This document shows, in pieces, positions 1 to 11,975 of a stretch of DNA of 64,000 nt. The DNA comes from Notospermus geniculatus (Eukaryota; Nemertea; Pilidiophora; Heteronemertea; Lineidae): positions 237,446 to 301,445 of the forward strand of contig NMRB01000159.1 in the NCBI GenBank assembly GCA_002633025.1. Reading direction: 5' to 3'. The stretch's first letter is position 1. The number at the start of each line of letters is the position of its first letter. Below the pieces are notes generated by a model that was not told the origin of the DNA, did no database searches, and worked only from the letters and a program-made list of their open reading frames with translations. The position numbers and the translations under genes were made by a program.

Positions 1-903
1 GACTGAGCCTAACATATGTGATAGCAAATTTTCCTGGCTATCTGATGATATCAAAGTTCGGAAAATCCGGTGAAATCCACCTTTGAGAGAAGGAATTTTG
101 TAAAGTCATGTTTTTGGCTACTTTTTTATTTGCAGGTTTTCACTGAAAATTTTTATAGGCGCGTGTTCCTCTCATCGAGAGCTTTAATATCACACCTTCA
201 ATTTCCAATTATTTTAATTAGAAAGGTGGTTTTTAACCACTTTTATCGAAACTATTCGGCACATGCCAGACACACCTTTGAAAAGGCCCTCCCCAGCCTA
301 TTGTGAGCTGTGTTGTCATTTTTTCTTCACAATGAATGAGCAAAACCAAGTCATGGAAGGTAGTGGTCAGACGGTCAATTTGCTAAATAGGGTCAATTTT
401 TAATACGGTCCACTTGTCATACTCCATTGGGTACTGGCATGACTGGTGGTTGACCAACTGTTTATTGATCTAAATTCAATTTCACATTATTTGAATTGTG
501 TGGTGAATTTTCTATCAACTAGTGCAGGCCTATAACCACACGCACACGTCAACACACAAAAAGCTATTGAAACCCCATTTATTATGATCTACTCAACAGG
601 ACAATGACAGCAAGGGATTGTGTCAAAGGTGTGTCTGGCATGTCCCGAATAGTTTTGATAAAAGTGGTTAAAAACAACCTTTCTAATTAAAATAATTGAA
701 AATTTAAGGTATGATACGAAAGCTCTCGATGAGAGGAACACGCTCCTATAAAAATTTTCAGTGAAAACCTGCAAATAAAAAAGTAGCCAAAAACATGACT
801 TTACAAAATTCCTTCTCTCAAAGGTGGATTTCACCGGATTTTCCGAACTTTGATATCATCAGATAGCCAGGAAAATTTGCTATCACATATGTTAGGCTCA
901 GTC
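1..903. repeat. Large inverted repeat (two 281-bp arms)
   Basis: Bases 1-281 and 623-903 are near-perfect reverse complements, separated by a 341-base spacer. The arms show mainly substitutions and no net length change. The left arm touches the window edge and may be longer. The shape fits a non-autonomous DNA transposon with very long terminal inverted repeats, or a foldback element. No transposase is present. Matching short reading frames in both arms merely reflect the palindrome. Confidence 0.85.
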
Positions 904-989
904 GCCTACATCGCAATGGTTTGGAGATATTCAAGAAAAACTGCTGTCCATTTACTTTTTTCCATGAGTGTACATGTACTTACCATAAT

Positions 990-1265
990 GATAATCTGGT
1001 ATTGTTCTCACCATACCGATACTCTTCTATTGTATCTATTGTTCTGACACTGTAGTATTGTACTACTTACTAATACATTAGTATTGTTATATAATGTACT
1101 ACTGGACTGATACTCTGGATCTGGTATTGTACTTCTGCATTAGGTAATCGGGTATTGTATCTACCACACTGAATCTGGTACTGTACTGTAATTTTCCTGA
1201 ACCACTTACCATATTGGTAGTGACAGTGGTATTGTTCTTCTGTTCTGATACTCTGGTATTGTGGT
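990..1265. repeat. Degenerate low-complexity repeat (CTGGTATTGTACT-like)
   Basis: Variants of a short phrase such as ACTCTGGTATTGT and GGTATTGTACTTC recur many times with substitutions. No clean period is kept. It looks like an old, decayed minisatellite. Confidence 0.55.
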
Positions 1266-1733
1266 TACCAATGTTTCCCTTCCTGCTGAGGCCCGAACCT
1301 AGATTTTCAAGGATGTAGCTTGGGGCGGTGGTATTCAATAAAAGTTCTGCTTTCACTTTTGAAAATATTGGACTTTTCACATTTGTGTGCATTGAAAAAT
1401 CCCTTGTTTACACAAAAACATATTGATTCTTCGTGAAACTTGACCAGCTGCGGCTATACCTATAGTAGAAGTGGAGTGTCGAGGAGAGACTGTGTGGGCG
1501 ATTAAACACGATTTATTATCGAATGTTGCAGGTGCTGACATCATTGTATCGGATGGAATAATTAAAATGGTGTCATTGTGAGATAAGTTGATTCCAATTA
1601 GAAGTATTGTGCCAATTCCATCTGATGGTGAAATCTCTGATGCCATGTGAATGATGCTAGTAAAAGTCAAATCGTATGAATGGGAATCCCAACGCTGGTC
1701 TTCCTTTGTTCTCTTTCATGACTTTTTTGCGCG

Positions 1734-2071
1734 AGTTGGCTCTCTATGGGCAATCCTTCACCATAGAAAGCTATGGGCAGATGGAAACCAACAATGGTAA
1801 ATTACCCATTGAGAGCCAACCCCTATGAGACCTTTATGATCTCCTCCAAAACATGGGCAACTCCACCATAGAAAGCTATGGGCAGATGGAAACCAACAAT
1901 TTGTGAATTACCCATTGAGAGCCAACCCCTATGAGACCTTTAGGATCTCATCCACAAATTTTTTTGTGCAAGTTGGCTCTCTATGGGCAACTCCACCATA
2001 GAAAACTATGGGCAGACAGAAAACAACAGTGGTGAATTAACCAATTAACCATTGAGAGCCAGCTCCCATGA
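1734..2071. repeat. Three tandem units, each with inverted ends
   Basis: The phrase GTTGGCTCTCTATGGGCAA and its complement (ACCCATTGAGAGCCAAC) bracket a core with CCATAGAAAGCTATGGGCAG. The cluster holds about three imperfect copies of 110-120 bases. It could be a small MITE that became tandemly arrayed. Confidence 0.7.
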
Positions 2072-2402
2072 AACAACTCACATGGTGGAGCGCTTTTACG
2101 AAAGTTGATGCTGTGTTGTCATTTGATGGCACAGCCTTCAACACCCACGACAATGTTACCTTGATCATCACATTCACCTTCATTCATGCTTGCATTAATT
2201 AGCGCAGCATTCTAATCCAAAATCAATAGTGTAACCACACAAGAATAGAGTCATTGAATGGGAATGATACCATCGTTAAGGTGTGATTATTAATGAACGT
2301 GTAATATCACATTAGCGTTTGAAAGGAATGAATACTGGAGTGGTGGATGAATTTATCGTCCTTGGCCACCAAGCTATAGGCCAGGGCTGGGTGGTGAAGC
2401 TG

Positions 2403-2919
2403 ATGGCTCACATACGTGATGGGAGATTTCAGTCATCCTCCCACAGCAAGGCTTTGGTCTCATTCCTCTTCATACACTCGCACACAAAGCCCTGCTGAAA
2501 TTGGATCTCCCAGCCAAGCATGAGGCGGTCAGAAAACCATTGCCCAATCAGAGTGCAGCATTTCTAGGGTGTGAATCCAAAATAATTATGACTTACATAA
2601 ACAATCAAAAATAAGAAGAATTTTATTTATATATATATACGAAGAACCACTGGGATAGATAATATTCAGTCAATTTTGAAAAGACATAAGTGGTTTGTAG
2701 ATACAAAACTTCTACGATAAAACATGGCAAAACCAAGAAAGTACCAAAACCACGACAACAGAGGGAGTGCAACTGGAGTATGGAACAGCCGCACCAGATT
2801 CAGTGGATGTTCTATTTCAGCAGGGGTTAGTGTGAGTGGATGAAGAAGGAACGAGGTAAAAACCCCTGCTGTGGGAGGATGATTTCAGTGGTCAACTCTG
2901 TAAACCATGCATGTGAGCT
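2403..2919. mobile_element. Inverted-repeat element, about 0.5 kb (MITE-like)
   Basis: Arms at 2403-2500 and 2814-2919 are imperfect reverse complements, sharing for example CATCCTCCCACAGCA / TGCTGTGGGAGGATG and TTTCAGCAGGG. The spacer is about 310 bases and non-coding. Target duplication is not clear. Confidence 0.6.
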
Positions 2920-4140
2920 AAAACCTACATGTCTTCGTGTTACATGAATGTATCGGTATAAACATGGCTTAAAAGTTCCAAAGCCGTAGTGCATGGATTT
3001 TCACCCCTTGTGCATTACTTCATCATTGGTTGTTGAAAATCTGGAGATGTACTTCTTGGCCTGTGATTCATGTTGTCAGTAAAGCAGCATTGCCATTCAC
3101 AGATTGCGGCGGTTCATGCCCTTTCATCGGTGTGGGAGTTATAATTCCATTAGATTTATCATAACACTACGACCTTCATCTCTCACCGGCTGGTCTTTCC
3201 AGTATCATTGAGCTGTTTATGGTTCCATGTCATACCTACGGGAATGCTACTTTTCAAAGTCGAGCAATAATGACGTTAGTTTTCATTATTTTATCTCTTT
3301 GGCGACCATTCTGGTGGATTCGGCGACCCAGCGCTGGGATGGCTGTTGATAAAGATAGGATTCCTCTGAGACAGAAGTTGAATATTACACGTCAAATCTG
3401 CTTGATTGCCTTTGGTAGCATTCAACAGGGTGTGGTGGCTTTTGTATCCTGTGCAGGTTTCCAAAAGGATTGGGAAAATATGTGAACTGAATCATCAAAT
3501 TGTGAAGAATTTTGAAGAATTTGGTAAATTCAGATTTTCCTGAGATTGGCTCTTCACGTTCATCCCATAGGACAGTTGTGGTGCCCTGTACCTTTGCAAG
3601 GGCAAGTAAAAGACCCCATCCAAGTGAGGAACATGAGCAGCTTGCGATGGCCTGTTCTCTACTAATAGGGCCAATAATGGTAGCTTTGGCCCTGATGGTA
3701 AAAATACAGTAGAATATGATATTACATGTACTAAAAGCTTGTAGTCAGGACACGGAAAATTCTTAGAAAAGAAAAAATGTCAATGACGCAACCCTATTAA
3801 ATCATCTCCAGCCAAGGCCGTGAATAATTAATCAGCTGCATGCTCTTGGCGGCCTGTCCACCACTTGGCATGACTTGTGTCAACGTACTTCACCTATCAA
3901 TGCCATATTCTGGTAAGGCTGCATTCTGAATTATTAACTAGGCGATCCAGGGTTGGTTGAAGGGGAGGGTAATCAATCTAAAATACCAACGTGAACTGAC
4001 CACCTGCTGCACACAGTCATCTCCTATAATCATACCCCATTTTTTCTTGGCTAGAGACCCAGATCTGCGAATTGCGTCTCTTGTCCAGAGCTGCTTTGAC
4101 CATGTGAAGGAACCAAGGTCAAAGGTCACCACATGAAAAG

Positions 4141-4436
4141 CAGCAAAGTGCTCTTGTCAGTGTTTTAGGTCAGGCAGCAAAGTGCTCTTGTCAGTGTTTT
4201 AGGTCAGGCAGCAAAGTGCTCTTGTCAGTGTTTTAGGTCAAGCTGTAAAGTGCTGTTGCCAGTGTTTTAAGTCAAGCTGTAAAGTGCTGTTGCCAGTGTT
4301 TTAAGTCAAGCTGTAAAGTGCTGTTGCCAGTGTTTTAAGTCAAGCAGCAAAAAGTGCTATTGTCAGTGTTTTAAGTCAAGCAGCAGAGTGCTCTTGTCAG
4401 TGTTTTTAGTCAGGCAGCAAAGTGTTGTTGCCAGTG
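4141..4436. repeat. Minisatellite, 34-bp unit, about 9 copies
   Basis: The unit reads GCAAAGTGCTCTTGTCAGTG followed by TTTTAGGTCAGGCA. The first copies are identical. Middle copies carry the variant AGCTGTAAAGTGCTGTTGCC, so the array grew by local duplication of variants. Confidence 0.9.
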
Positions 4437-5030
4437 TTAGTTCGAATTATGGGAAGATGAAAATATTGAATAAGGATATGCGTACCAACCAAAGTTTGGT
4501 CTAAAAATCTCAGATAAATAATTTTGATCTGCGAGTTCACTTTCATGGTTGTCCCACACAAATGGAGGAAAGACCCAGCCAGCCTGCTCGTAAATCCCAA
4601 CGAGGACTGGGGCCAGAGTGAGACTGGTTTAATCAAAACAATTAATAAATCACCCCTCCTTCATACTGAAGAACATGCAATTTATGAATTATCAGAAGCG
4701 TTGGTCATTTGGACAGAATTATGTAGCCAGCCTGGTTGCCGGTTGATCATTTCTTCTGGGCTTGGTCCTATTCCGAACATCCATCACAGTTTTTTCCGGA
4801 TTTTCTGAGATGTTTTAATGCATAGGCAATGAGGAGGGATGATGAATGGACAAGAAGGTCACTCTGTAATAAATGGTCTGTGAACAGTGGTCATTTCTAA
4901 ATGACTCTGTCTTGAAGAGGAGATTGCAACTGTGTCTGGCCAAGTACCATCTCATGTGGGATAGACTGTTGATAAAGCTGTTGTTGTTGTTGTGGTTTGA
5001 TTGGCTCCCTTGCTGCAGGCACTTGGTGTT

Positions 5031-5385
5031 AGTTGAGGCTTGGCTCTCCAGCTGCAATGGGAACACTTGATGTTCTCGCTTGGCTGGATCTGGCTGCAAC
5101 ACTTGGCTTTCTTACCATGTTCATGATGTTAGTCTTGGCACTCTAGCTGCAACCCTTGGCTCTCTTGCTGCATTGATGCTTGGCACTCTACCTGCAACAC
5201 TTGGCTCTCGATCTTGCCACGTTGATGCTTGGCACTCTACAGTCTGCAACACTTGGCTCTCTTGCCACGTTGATGCTTGGCACTCTAAAGTCTGCAACAC
5301 TTGGCTCTCTTGCCACGATGATGCTTGGCACTCTACCTGCAACACGGCTCTTTTGCCACGTTGAGGCTTGGCTCTCTAGCTTGAT
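5031..5385. repeat. Minisatellite, about 42-48-bp unit
   Basis: Copies of TTGGCTCTCTTGCCACGTTG, ATGCTTGGCACTCTA and CTGCAACAC repeat about seven times with small indels. Open frames on both strands across it are produced by the repeat. Confidence 0.85.
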
Positions 5386-5462
5386 GAGTAACGCCCATGT
5401 TGTTGTGGCCTTGAGGGATGTTGTGGGGTTGATGTAAAGAGCCCCTTGGCCTGATAATTCTA

Positions 5463-5572
5463 CTGTGGGAGTCACTTCAGCTCTTGATTCTGCATCACCC
5501 TATGGTTTGTTCATCCACTGTAGGAGTCACTTCAGCTCTTGATTCTGCATCACCCTATGGTTTGTTCATCAT
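5463..5572. repeat. 55-bp tandem duplication
   Basis: GGAGTCACTTCAGCTCTTGA and the sequence up to GGTTTGTTCATC occur twice in direct succession and are almost identical, which suggests a recent duplication. Confidence 0.85.
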
Positions 5573-6020
5573 CTTGGGATGCAATGTGTCAGAATGTAAT
5601 CCTGACTATCAGAGGTTTTCGAACGTTCTTCTCGCTTAAAAATGCATCGTGTAATTCTCGTCTATTTCTCAGGCGAATAATTCGCTGTTCACAGTCTCTC
5701 GAGCGTATGACGCGATCGCAGTGCGAAACGAAAGAAGCATTTTTTACAGCTCTGTTTCATCCTCTTAAAATATTCGTCTACGTGATTAGAATATACAGTG
5801 GAGTTTTTGAAATCTACGGGAGTTGTCAGTGGGACTATTTGGATGTCTTGTGCTGTTCTGGTGAGACTGCTGATGATCTGATGCATGTCCCATTTGAGAT
5901 TATTCCATGCAGGAACTGTTTGCACATCTTTTGATCAATTTTGTAGATTTTGCATTCAGTAGGGTATCCTCAGAATTTGGAACCTCACGATCTAGTATAG
6001 ATCTGCATTATATCATGGGA

Positions 6021-6226
6021 GTATGGTGGCAGTGGTTGAGTGTTGGGCTAAAAACCGAGAGGTCATGAGATTGATTTCCAACTGAATTGCCACTTCGAAT
6101 TCTCAACTGGTCTGAAAAGATCAAGTGAGCGTTGTATGAGCTTGTCCCAGAGTTCCCCAGAAAGGTTAACAATGTGAAGTTCTTTGAGAATGTACAGTAC
6201 TAGAACGGAAAGCACTTTATAAAAGC
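6021..6226 (+). mobile_element. tRNA-derived SINE, family a
   Basis: A tRNA-like head (GTGGCAGTGGTTGAG, then a decayed B box near GAGATTGATTTCC) is followed by a body with CTCAACTGGTCTGAAAAGAT and CCCCAGAAAGGT, ending near TTATAAAAGC. The same body and tail occur at 27640-27868 and 10396-10610. The promoter boxes are degraded, so this copy is probably inactive. Confidence 0.75.
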
Positions 6227-6263
6227 TTGATCTTGCTCCCTCTCTGCACACAACTGCATCTAA

Positions 6264-6389
6264 AGCCGGTGACAGATTGGCACGTACGCGACGCGTCGTG
6301 CAGGTGTTCTGCGAATCAGATTCTTCGGTAGGTGTTTCGGTCTGTGTTTATCGCCTCCCTGACTGGTTGAACATTTTCTGTCACCGCCT
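6264..6389. mobile_element. Harbinger-like MITE (126 bp) with TAA target duplication
   Basis: Termini AGCCGGTGACAGA and TCTGTCACCGCCT are inverted with one mismatch, and TAA lies on both sides (6261-6263, 6390-6392). Short inverted ends plus a 3-bp TWA duplication are typical of PIF/Harbinger non-autonomous elements. Confidence 0.7.
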
Positions 6390-6938
6390 TAAGCCATGAC
6401 TTTCTGGCCTGCTGGGGTGTTTTTTCTTGACAAAACTAAGATCACATTTCTGCAATCTTGTAGAAGACGTTTAAAACGGTGTCAGATTTCACCACAATGT
6501 TCGATTCACGTTTATGTGGGCGCTGGAACATTTATGCCGATTATTGCGTCATAATTCATCGTTTAGCGGCACAAATCTGATTTTTGAAATGTAATGAGAA
6601 GGAAATTAAGTTTTCATTGATTCCCGTTCGTGCATTAATCAAGACTCCGTTAACAGAAGAATGCCGATGTTCATCAATCTTGTACGCTGTGGTTTACTCG
6701 TGGGACCGAGAGAAATGTTCAAAAACATTAGAAGTAATGCGACTTTCATGTGTTTTAGAAATCAGAGAAAGGGCTTGTGCTGGCGTTTTTTCACCTAAAT
6801 GCGAAAAGAATGACTTCTAGGTTGAAAATTTGATGAAGTTTGATGCTGTTGTTCCGTAATGACTCTGTAATCACCTTTTATATGCTTGAACATTTATGAT
6901 CATCACCATAAACCACTGAAAAAAGACTATGAGTTTTG

Positions 6939-7070
6939 CTAGCAGCCATCTTGCCAAAATCAGGTCATCGTCATGGAGATTTCCCCACAGGAGGATGGGA
7001 GAACCAATCATCTGTCACTCTGGAGGAGATTGCTATGGTGATGACCTAATTTTGGCAAGATGGCTGCTAG
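6939..7070. mobile_element. Inverted-repeat element (MITE-like, 132 bp)
   Basis: AGCAGCCATCTTGCCAAAAT on the left is mirrored by ATTTTGGCAAGATGGCTGCT on the right, with further pairing through the GGTCATC/GATGACC region. Arms are about 38 bases, with a short non-coding loop. Confidence 0.75.
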
Positions 7071-8316
7071 TGAAATGTATCTGCATGATCAAGGGTGGAG
7101 GTGATGTGGTTTTGAAGAGCCTGTAGTTTGATTCCATGTGAAGTTGCCACCATCATGAATGCAAGTGCTTCCTAGCTGCACCTGCCAAGATTCGAAAGTC
7201 TGACTTGCAAAAGTTCAGTGAAGTCACCAAACTCAATATTCTCATCTGTCATTAGTATTTGAGCAATTCATCATTTCCATGATCAAAATCGCGAAAGACA
7301 TCTGCTGCTCCCACTCCTTGCCGTACACCTGCGTCTGTCGATGGCTCTTATACATCATCCACATGACAGTTATGACGTTCTTTCCAAGTTCGTATCGGAA
7401 ACAAGCCCCTTTTTTCCAGGCTGTTGGTTCGTATGGATTGGTTCTTAGTCAGACTGCGAGCCATGAGCTGTTTTCACACCCTTGGTGTTGCACTTGCCTG
7501 GGTTTTGACAGTACATGGATTTGTTTTGATGGAGATCTGAAAGGATGTGTACATGTATTGGGACGAGTGGAAATATTGGTATCACCTCCGATGAGGGATG
7601 GTAACTCTTTTCTGCCGGGTGTCGATTTCATTACAAACCTTAGCAAATCATGAAATTGTACTGAAACTGGTAGGTCACGTGATATTTATTGGAAAGCATT
7701 CATGAGAGGTGCCTGTCTTTACATTCACATCTGAATGTACATTGCTTTAATACATTGATGTACATGTAAAAATTCGTTGTCTGTACATTGTGTGTGCACA
7801 TCTACATTGACGACAATCCATGCGTGCTGCTGCATGCAAACTACAATATTGGCATTATTAACTTTTAATTAATGCATGGGATCAATGTACAACGCACTTG
7901 TGACGAAAACAGTTCAGAGTTTCATGAATTATACATGTTTATTGATACTTATAATCTCGAGCAAGTACTGTTGACAAATTAGTACATATTACAATTCAAG
8001 TGTACTATTAAGTACTCAGTTTGGCGTCACTTTGTTTTCGGCAATTAATATTGAATTCTGCCTTTAGGCCAGTATTCGTGCATCCATAATTTACATTTTG
8101 ACATCAACATGCCTGATGTAAATTTATGTGAAAATATCTACTGCAAAATGAAACTGTCCCATGAGGCTTGTTTTAATACATTAGCTAATTGATAATATTA
8201 TTGTATGCTGAGGATAAATGCAATTCGTGTGACAAAAACTGGATGATTCTTCACATAGATCTTCCCTTTTGTATAGTGATGTTAATTGAAACGTACTTTT
8301 CAAAGTTGTTTGATGG

Positions 8317-8488
8317 TATCTAGGTCAAGGTCATTGAGCAGAGAATGGAATTACAGTTGTCAAGGTCATCTGATATTTAGGTCAAGGTCATTGAGTAAGT
8401 TGCTTCAGATGCTGGAATTAGAATTGTCAAGGTCGTGTGATTATGTAGGTCAATTTGCAGCAGATACTGGAATTAGAAATGTCAAAAT
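8317..8488. repeat. Tandem repeat, about 60-75-bp unit
   Basis: GGTCAAGGTCATTGAG, TGGAATTA and TTGTCAAGGTC recur three times with divergence. Confidence 0.6.
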
Positions 8489-10395
8489 CGTTCAATTCAA
8501 GATGCTGACAAAAAGGAAGCAAGATGTGTACAAAATGTACTGTAAATGCATCTCAAGTGCTTGATCAAGTTAATGACAGACATTCTTCTACTAGGCCAGA
8601 TCGGTGGCCTATTTCTCAGTTCAGGTTTTCTCTGGGCACTCCAGTTTCCTCCTGCTGTACATTTATTAGCCCACTCATGTCTACAGGTTGCAGCACTTCT
8701 CAACTTATTTTCATTAATACTGGTGGAGTCTAGCAGCATGTACTGCCATGGATAGCTGAGCTCCCAGCAATATATCCAGCCTGCCACTGCTTTTCCCTAT
8801 GACATACAAACTAAATATCAAAGCATTTTCAGTGGTTTCCTTTGCCAGTGAGTAATGACTATGATTGGTAATTACTAGCAATCTAATTCACATTTTCATT
8901 GCCTCAAGCACCAATATTTTGTTGCTATTAAAAGAACACTTAGTGTTCATTCCCACAGTTGCTTGGTAAATTACACTACATGTGTGCAAGACTGGTAATA
9001 TGTAATAAATATTGATGCAGGAATATAGGGGACATTTTTAAATAACGCTTCAAGCACCTGCCATTATTATTTGACTTAGTAAGAATTATAACGAAATTAT
9101 CCAACGAGTTGAATGGGATAGGTGGAATATAATAAATATAAAGGTGGACAGCCATAATAAATAATACTTCTGCATTTGAAGAAGATTGAAGCTTTGAAAC
9201 AAAATTGTTTACATCACTTGAACCAATCTGGTGTCAGATGATCAGTATAACTCTAAATAAGAAGAAAACGACAACGAATCGAATCGTATCATAAAGAAAC
9301 GCACAGCGCATGGAAATTTTTCACCAGGAGGTCAAACTCGTAATGCCTGCCATCCCTGCCTTGCCATCAGCACAATCTAATAACACAGTCTTTATTACAT
9401 TCAGCTAGCTCCATGCCTTCTTTATACGCCTGTGGACTTTTTAGCATACGTCAAATGCCGATGTTTGGCTGCACAACATCAACATCTGGTTTATTGGCTC
9501 TTGTAGCTTGTGATTTGTTTGGTGGTGGTTGAGCGGACGATGTACTTTTTGGCTAACATCCGTGGCGGCCGTTTAATCAGTGTTGACCACCAGTTTGTGG
9601 GGCAAACATTGACGAATGTGACTGGCTGTTGGAAACTGGCCTATTGCCCACCGCATGCATACAGGAACACAACAGGCGATTTTTAAGATTCACCTGTCCA
9701 TGCTAAGTACTGCCTCTGGTCACTTCTGTTCTTGACTTAAGTCAGTTGATGTTCTGTCTTAAGTAAAAATATGTGTTAGTACAACATGTAAAAGCAATTG
9801 ATGTGAGCCGTGTTGAGTAAAAATAAGTGTTTGGTATGAAAAGCAATAAGTCATTGTGTTGCCAGAAGTAAGAAGGCTTCTTTAATGGAAATAACATTCA
9901 GGCTGACTTCCTCCAGGATATTACCACTGATCAGGGAAGTTTTTCTATCACAGATGGTGGTTAACATGCAGAGCCAATCCCACGTTTCTTTTCTGATAGC
10001 GATCATCGATACAACACGTCAAATGTTGACAGGATAAGATGAATACAAATCATTCATTGGAATTTATATTCATTGAGGAGATTTCTCCTCGCGTGAATTT
10101 CTCACCGCCAAATCAATCAGGAATCTTGACTTGGACGATGTTTACACCTTTCAATCACTAATCTTGTAGTTGTAGGTGGTGATGGGGAACGGAACTCAAA
10201 TAATCAGTCCAAACCAGTTTGGATTTACCTCGTTCATGTAGCTGTGGTTGGTGATGGGGAAACGCCATGAAATAATCTGTTTTTACAAGCCCTGCGCAAC
10301 TCAGGGTATAAGAGTCTGCAGACCATGTATAAGAGTCTGCAGACCATTTTTGACACGACGGCCGACAATAATGGATTTGGACAGCCATCTATAAC

Positions 10396-10610
10396 TGAAA
10401 GAAAAACTTTTCTGGAGAGACTGGGGAAATAATGTGAAATGCTTTGAGACTAAAGCCTGCCACACACTGGAGCTGTCTGCTGAGCAAAAAGTCAGTTGTG
10501 ACTGTTTGCTCAGCAGATAGCTTGCGTGTGCGCGTATTTTTCGGTGAGTTTTCTGCCTTGTGAGGCAGGCTTAACACTGAAAGCATGTATAAAAGCTTTC
10601 CCATTGTCTT
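10396..10610 (+). mobile_element. SINE family a tail interrupted by a MITE
   Basis: GGAGAGACTGGGGAAATAAT before the MITE and CACTGAAAGCATGTATAAAAGC after it match the contiguous 3' part of the SINE at 27640-27868. The MITE at 10454-10571 therefore inserted into an existing SINE copy. The SINE head is not recognisable. Confidence 0.65.
10454..10571 (-). mobile_element. Harbinger-like MITE, family 1, copy 1
   Basis: Terminal AGCCTGCC...GGCAGGCT is flanked by TAA on both sides (10451-10453, 10572-10574). Inside is a long hairpin with CTGCTGAGCAAA and its complement. A second copy lies at 39835-39954 in the opposite orientation. The insertion sits in a SINE tail. Confidence 0.85.
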
Positions 10611-11796
10611 GCTTTCCAACTTCAGACTGGAAGAAACATTAAACGAAGTGAAAGGATCCCCTCTGGCTGAAGCCAAGCTTTGTGAGAACCAACTTACAAG
10701 AATTTGGTTTTTGCTTAGAACTGAAATGCCGCTGGCTCATGAATCTCTGCCGATAGATTGAAACTGACGTGAAATGTTATAAATTATGAACGCTTCCTTT
10801 TGTTTAAGTAAAGAGTCATCTTTTTCTTATGTGAGAAAAGTTGCGAAAGGTGGAGAAGAGTTATGGTTCTGTTTTTTTGCCTGCTGTATATAAAGTTACT
10901 TCTTGTATTGCAAAGAGTTAAGGAAGGAATCTTTCACATTTTCAACTTCCCACAGGGATACATGTACTTTTATACCTTAGGATCATTGAATAATCATGCC
11001 CTCTGGTGGCCATCATTTTGAATTCAAATATGGCTGCCAAAACAGCCATTTTCTAGGCTGGAAAGCTTGTGTGAACTAGCTCTCCGATAAAAATGTCGGT
11101 TTTACTATAGTTTCCTCTACAAATAGCTGAACTCAAAGAATTATTTTGAGAACTCAACATCTTGATATAGAGAGTGGCAATAGTATTCCGAAATCAGAGG
11201 CACAGGGTGTCTGTCGTTTTGTGGTGACTAAGTTTTCCAAGGACTGCAGACATATTACAGTAATAAATTGTCTATCTTATTGCACCTCTGATGATAAATG
11301 TGTGGGCGGTGATGATGTCAGCTTGTGACCTTTTCACCTCGGCGATGTGGTGAGGAGGTGTCCGCCTGGCGTACGCAGGTCTTGCCTCATTTGTCAGTGA
11401 TGACTTTCATCTGATTGTCAGAATCCACCACAAGTCACATCTTTGAAGATGCTGCCATTTGTTCTGTTGGCTTCTCCTGATTGCTGTGTTTTGCATGACC
11501 AGCGCATGACTGCCGGTTGAGCTATGACCGTCAGGGAAAGGGTCTTGTGCTGTCCCTGGGGGCATTTCACCACTTGGCCCTTGATCATCCCTCAACCATG
11601 TATGGTAAAGCCTTGTTGAGACTGCCGGCGCGGTGCGATGGGTTGAAAAAATCACCAAGCGGTGTCAGTTTTGACATAGCATGGCGCGGCGCGACGTGGT
11701 TGCCTGCGGTGGTCATGATTAACGGAAATGACATCATTCAAATTGTGCCAGAAATGTCCTTGAACACGATGCCTGTGTGATTTCCCTTCCGGTATC

Positions 11797-11975
11797 CTCA
11801 CGCAGCAGGCGATATGACGTGGAAAAATACTGCAGCACCGATCGGTGGCGGTGAAAATCGCTCGTCGCGTCCTACCGCTTCTTACTGCATCGCAAGTGTG
11901 AACAGCAAAAGGCTAACAATGGGAGCGATCAGGCGCAAAAAAGTGCACGGCGTCGCATCGCCTGCTACCACACAG
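11797..11975. repeat. Weak inverted repeat
   Basis: GCAGCAGGCGATATGACG is mirrored by CGTCGCATCGCCTGCTACC about 140 bases later. It could be a decayed MITE; other parts of the arms do not pair well. Confidence 0.4.

Noticed and set aside
70-834. Two near-identical 80-residue frames on opposite strands
   Set aside because: They are the same stretch read from the two arms of the palindrome at 1-903; no domain is present.
4141-4436. CRISPR-like array
   Set aside because: Units are contiguous without unique spacers, in animal DNA; it is a minisatellite.
4873-5475. Overlapping repetitive frames on both strands
   Set aside because: All are produced by the 5031-5385 minisatellite and do not look like protein.
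5539-5934. 131-codon frame
   Set aside because: It begins inside the 55-bp duplication, shows no domain, and lies in non-conserved DNA.
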